DNA from: Clostridia bacterium
Lineage (GTDB): Bacteria; Bacillota; Clostridia; Christensenellales; QALW01
DNA: 6,320 bases
Assembly (NCBI GenBank): GCA_017964345.1
Contig: JAGCSD010000163.1
Span: 1-6,320, forward strand
Direction of reading: 5' to 3'
Shown: positions 4,734-6,320 of the stretch, piece by piece
Layout: every line of letters starts with the position of its first letter
How positions within the stretch are numbered: the first letter of the stretch is position 1
Notes under the pieces: generated by a model
What the model saw: only the letters and a program-made list of their open reading frames with translations
Told to the model about the DNA's origin: nothing
The model's database searches: none
Made by a program: the position numbers and the translations under genes

Positions 4734-6320
4734 ATGTACAAACGGCTGTTGCGGTGCGTACGCGAATATAAAGCACCCACGATTTGGACATTGATTTTAA
4801 TTATCGGCGAAGTGGTGATTGAAGTTTTTATTCCCTTTATCACCGCGGAACTGGTCAACCGTCTGACGGCGGGGACTTCGATTCAGGAAGTGCTGTCTGT
4901 CGGCGGTCTTTTGATCGCCATGGCGTGTGTATCCCTGCTCTGCGGCGGATTTGCCGGGTTTACCTGTTCCAAAGCGTCCGCCGGATTTGCCAAAAACCTG
5001 CGCACCGATCTTTTTAAGCAGATCAATCGGTTTTCGTTTGAAAACGCAGACCGGTTTTCGTCCTCTTCGCTCGTTACACGCATGACAACGGACGTCAACA
5101 ACGTACAGATTTCCTACATGATGCTGATTCGAACCGCTGTGCGCGCGCCGCTGATGCTCGTTTTTGCCATCGTTATGGCGGCGGTCATGGGCGGCAAGCT
5201 GGCACTGACCTTTGCGGTTATTGTACCGGTGCTCGGACTCGGACTGTTTTTCGTCAGCCGTGTGGCGATGCCTGCTTTCCGGCGCGTGTTTCGCAAATAT
5301 GACCGACTGAATGAATCCATTGAGGAAAACGTGCGCGGGATGCGCGTGGTCAAGGGCTTTGCGAGAGAATCATACGAAAAAGAAAAATTCACCCGCGCCG
5401 CGGAAGACATTTGCATCGACTTCACCAAGGCGGAACGCATCGTGGCGCTGAACAGCCCGCTTATGCAGCTTTGCATCTATTTTAATATGATCTTTGTTCT
5501 GCTGGTCGGTTCAAGACTCGTTATCACCGGCGGCGGCGCGGATATCAATATCGGGCAGATTTCCGCGATGCTGACATACGGCTTTCAGATCATGATGCAG
5601 CTTATGATGTTATCGATGATCTATGTGATCCTGACCATTTCCGCCGAATCGATCAAACGCACCGCGGAAGTTTTGGGAGAAAAGCCTGTGCTGACCAATC
5701 CGGAAAACCCGATCTACACCGTTCCGGACGGCTCCGTCCGCTTTGAAAAAGTCGGTTTCAAATACTCCCGCGCGGCGCAGGAATTTGCGCTGGCAGATAT
5801 CAACCTTACTATCCCATCCGGCGCCACTGTCGGCATCATCGTCGGAACAGGCGCGAGCAAATCCTCGCTGGTACAACTTATCCCCCGTCTTTATGACGCT
5901 ACGGAGGGAAAAGTCTTTGTCGGCGGGAACGACGTGAAAGCGTACGATATGGACGCCCTCCGCTCCGCCGTGGCGATGGTTTTGCAAAAAAATCTGCTTT
6001 TCTCCGGCACGATCAAGGAAAACCTGCGTTGGGGCAACGAAAACGCAACAGACGACGAATTGACGGAGGCGTGCCGTCTGGCGCAGGCGGACGACTTTAT
6101 CCGATCGTTCCCCGACGGCTACGATACGCATATCGAACAGGGCGGCGCCAATGTGTCCGGCGGGCAGAAACAGCGCTTGTGCATTGCGCGCGCGCTGCTG
6201 AAAAAGCCAAAAATCTTAATTTTGGACGATTCCACCAGTGCCGTCGATACGAGGACCGACGCGCTGATCCGAGCCGGATTTAAGCAGTATTTGCACGAAA
6301 CCACCAATATCATCATAGCC
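4734..6320 (+). CDS. ABC exporter half-transporter, degenerate-site subunit type (3' end outside window)
   Basis: The frame is open from the ATG at 4734, with AGGAGGAG 9 bases upstream, to the window end (529 residues). Residues 1-310 form a six-helix exporter membrane domain, with hydrophobic segments near 15-38, 54-76, 138-153, 156-175, 243-265 and 278-302. Residues from about 332 form the ATPase: A-loop Y344, Walker A around 367-377, Q-loop Q418, signature VSGGQ (474-478), Walker B ILILDD (494-499) and D-loop SAVD. The catalytic Glu after Walker B is Asp499, as in the non-hydrolysing subunit of heterodimeric exporters such as TM287, BmrC or YheI. Such a subunit pairs with a canonical partner, usually the next gene, which lies beyond the window. 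Walker A is odd: it reads GIIVGTGASKSS, where GGTGSGKSS is expected, so two consensus glycines are Val370 and Ser375; Lys376 is kept. The Q-loop has Leu417 where Pro is usual. The H-loop falls just past the edge. Substrate is unknown; drug or lipid export is typical of the family. Confidence 0.93.
   Translation, partial: MYKRLLRCVREYKAPTIWTLILIIGEVVIEVFIPFITAELVNRLTAGTSIQEVLSVGGLLIAMACVSLLCGGFAGFTCSKASAGFAKNLRTDLFKQINRFSFENADRFSSSSLVTRMTTDVNNVQISYMMLIRTAVRAPLMLVFAIVMAAVMGGKLALTFAVIVPVLGLGLFFVSRVAMPAFRRVFRKYDRLNESIEENVRGMRVVKGFARESYEKEKFTRAAEDICIDFTKAERIVALNSPLMQLCIYFNMIFVLLVGSRLVITGGGADINIGQISAMLTYGFQIMMQLMMLSMIYVILTISAESIKRTAEVLGEKPVLTNPENPIYTVPDGSVRFEKVGFKYSRAAQEFALADINLTIPSGATVGIIVGTGASKSSLVQLIPRLYDATEGKVFVGGNDVKAYDMDALRSAVAMVLQKNLLFSGTIKENLRWGNENATDDELTEACRLAQADDFIRSFPDGYDTHIEQGGANVSGGQKQRLCIARALLKKPKILILDDSTSAVDTRTDALIRAGFKQYLHETTNIIIA

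Noticed and set aside
4703..4771. 22-codon leader peptide starting at the predicted transcription start of the ABC gene
   Set aside because: It would be leaderless, overlaps the ABC start in another frame, and shows no attenuator-like codon run or structure.
5610..6131. Minus-strand 173-codon frame opposite the ABC gene
   Set aside because: It is antisense to the well-supported ATPase domain, with no start signals or recognisable domain.

Overview
The window reads as chromosomal DNA of an endospore-forming Firmicute, most likely a member of the Clostridia. The grounds are a SpoVT orthologue very close in its N-terminus to the Bacillus protein, strong AGGAGG-type ribosome binding sites, consensus sigma-A promoters, a XerS-like single recombinase, and a heterodimer-type ABC exporter subunit common in Firmicutes. 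The exact genus cannot be read from the sequence. No phage, transposase, CRISPR, tRNA or rRNA gene was found.

Layout. (1) 1-351: the 3' part of ribonuclease HI (rnhA), cut by the window start and followed by a clean intrinsic terminator at 354-381. (2) 352-942: a long non-coding stretch. It holds a consensus minus-strand promoter (766-794) that could drive a structured RNA, a near-consensus plus-strand promoter (836-864), and a perfect 11-6-11 bp palindrome (874-901) in the predicted leader of the next gene. (3) 943-1974: a Xer/XerS-like tyrosine recombinase with its full catalytic set. (4) 1980-2522, minus strand, convergent with the recombinase and only 5 bp away: spoVT. (5) 2615-4273, minus strand: a GH36-type alpha-galactosidase-like glycoside hydrolase without a signal peptide. 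(6) 4274-4733: a divergent intergenic region with promoters facing both ways and several small inverted repeats. (7) 4734-6320: an ABC exporter half-transporter (membrane domain plus ATPase), cut by the window end.

How the parts relate. The genes look like a housekeeping mosaic rather than one operon. RNase HI acts in RNA/DNA hybrid removal, the recombinase in site-specific recombination, SpoVT in forespore gene control, the hydrolase in sugar breakdown, and the ABC protein in export. The hydrolase and spoVT lie in the same direction 92 bp apart with no clear terminator between them, so some read-through is possible, although a sigma-G-like promoter sits just before spoVT.

The two observations most worth following are these. 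First, the symmetric 28 bp palindrome in front of the recombinase has dif-site geometry, and one arm is repeated about 460 bp upstream. Second, the Walker A motif of the ABC protein has lost two of its consensus glycines, on top of the Glu-to-Asp change already expected in the degenerate half of heterodimeric exporters.
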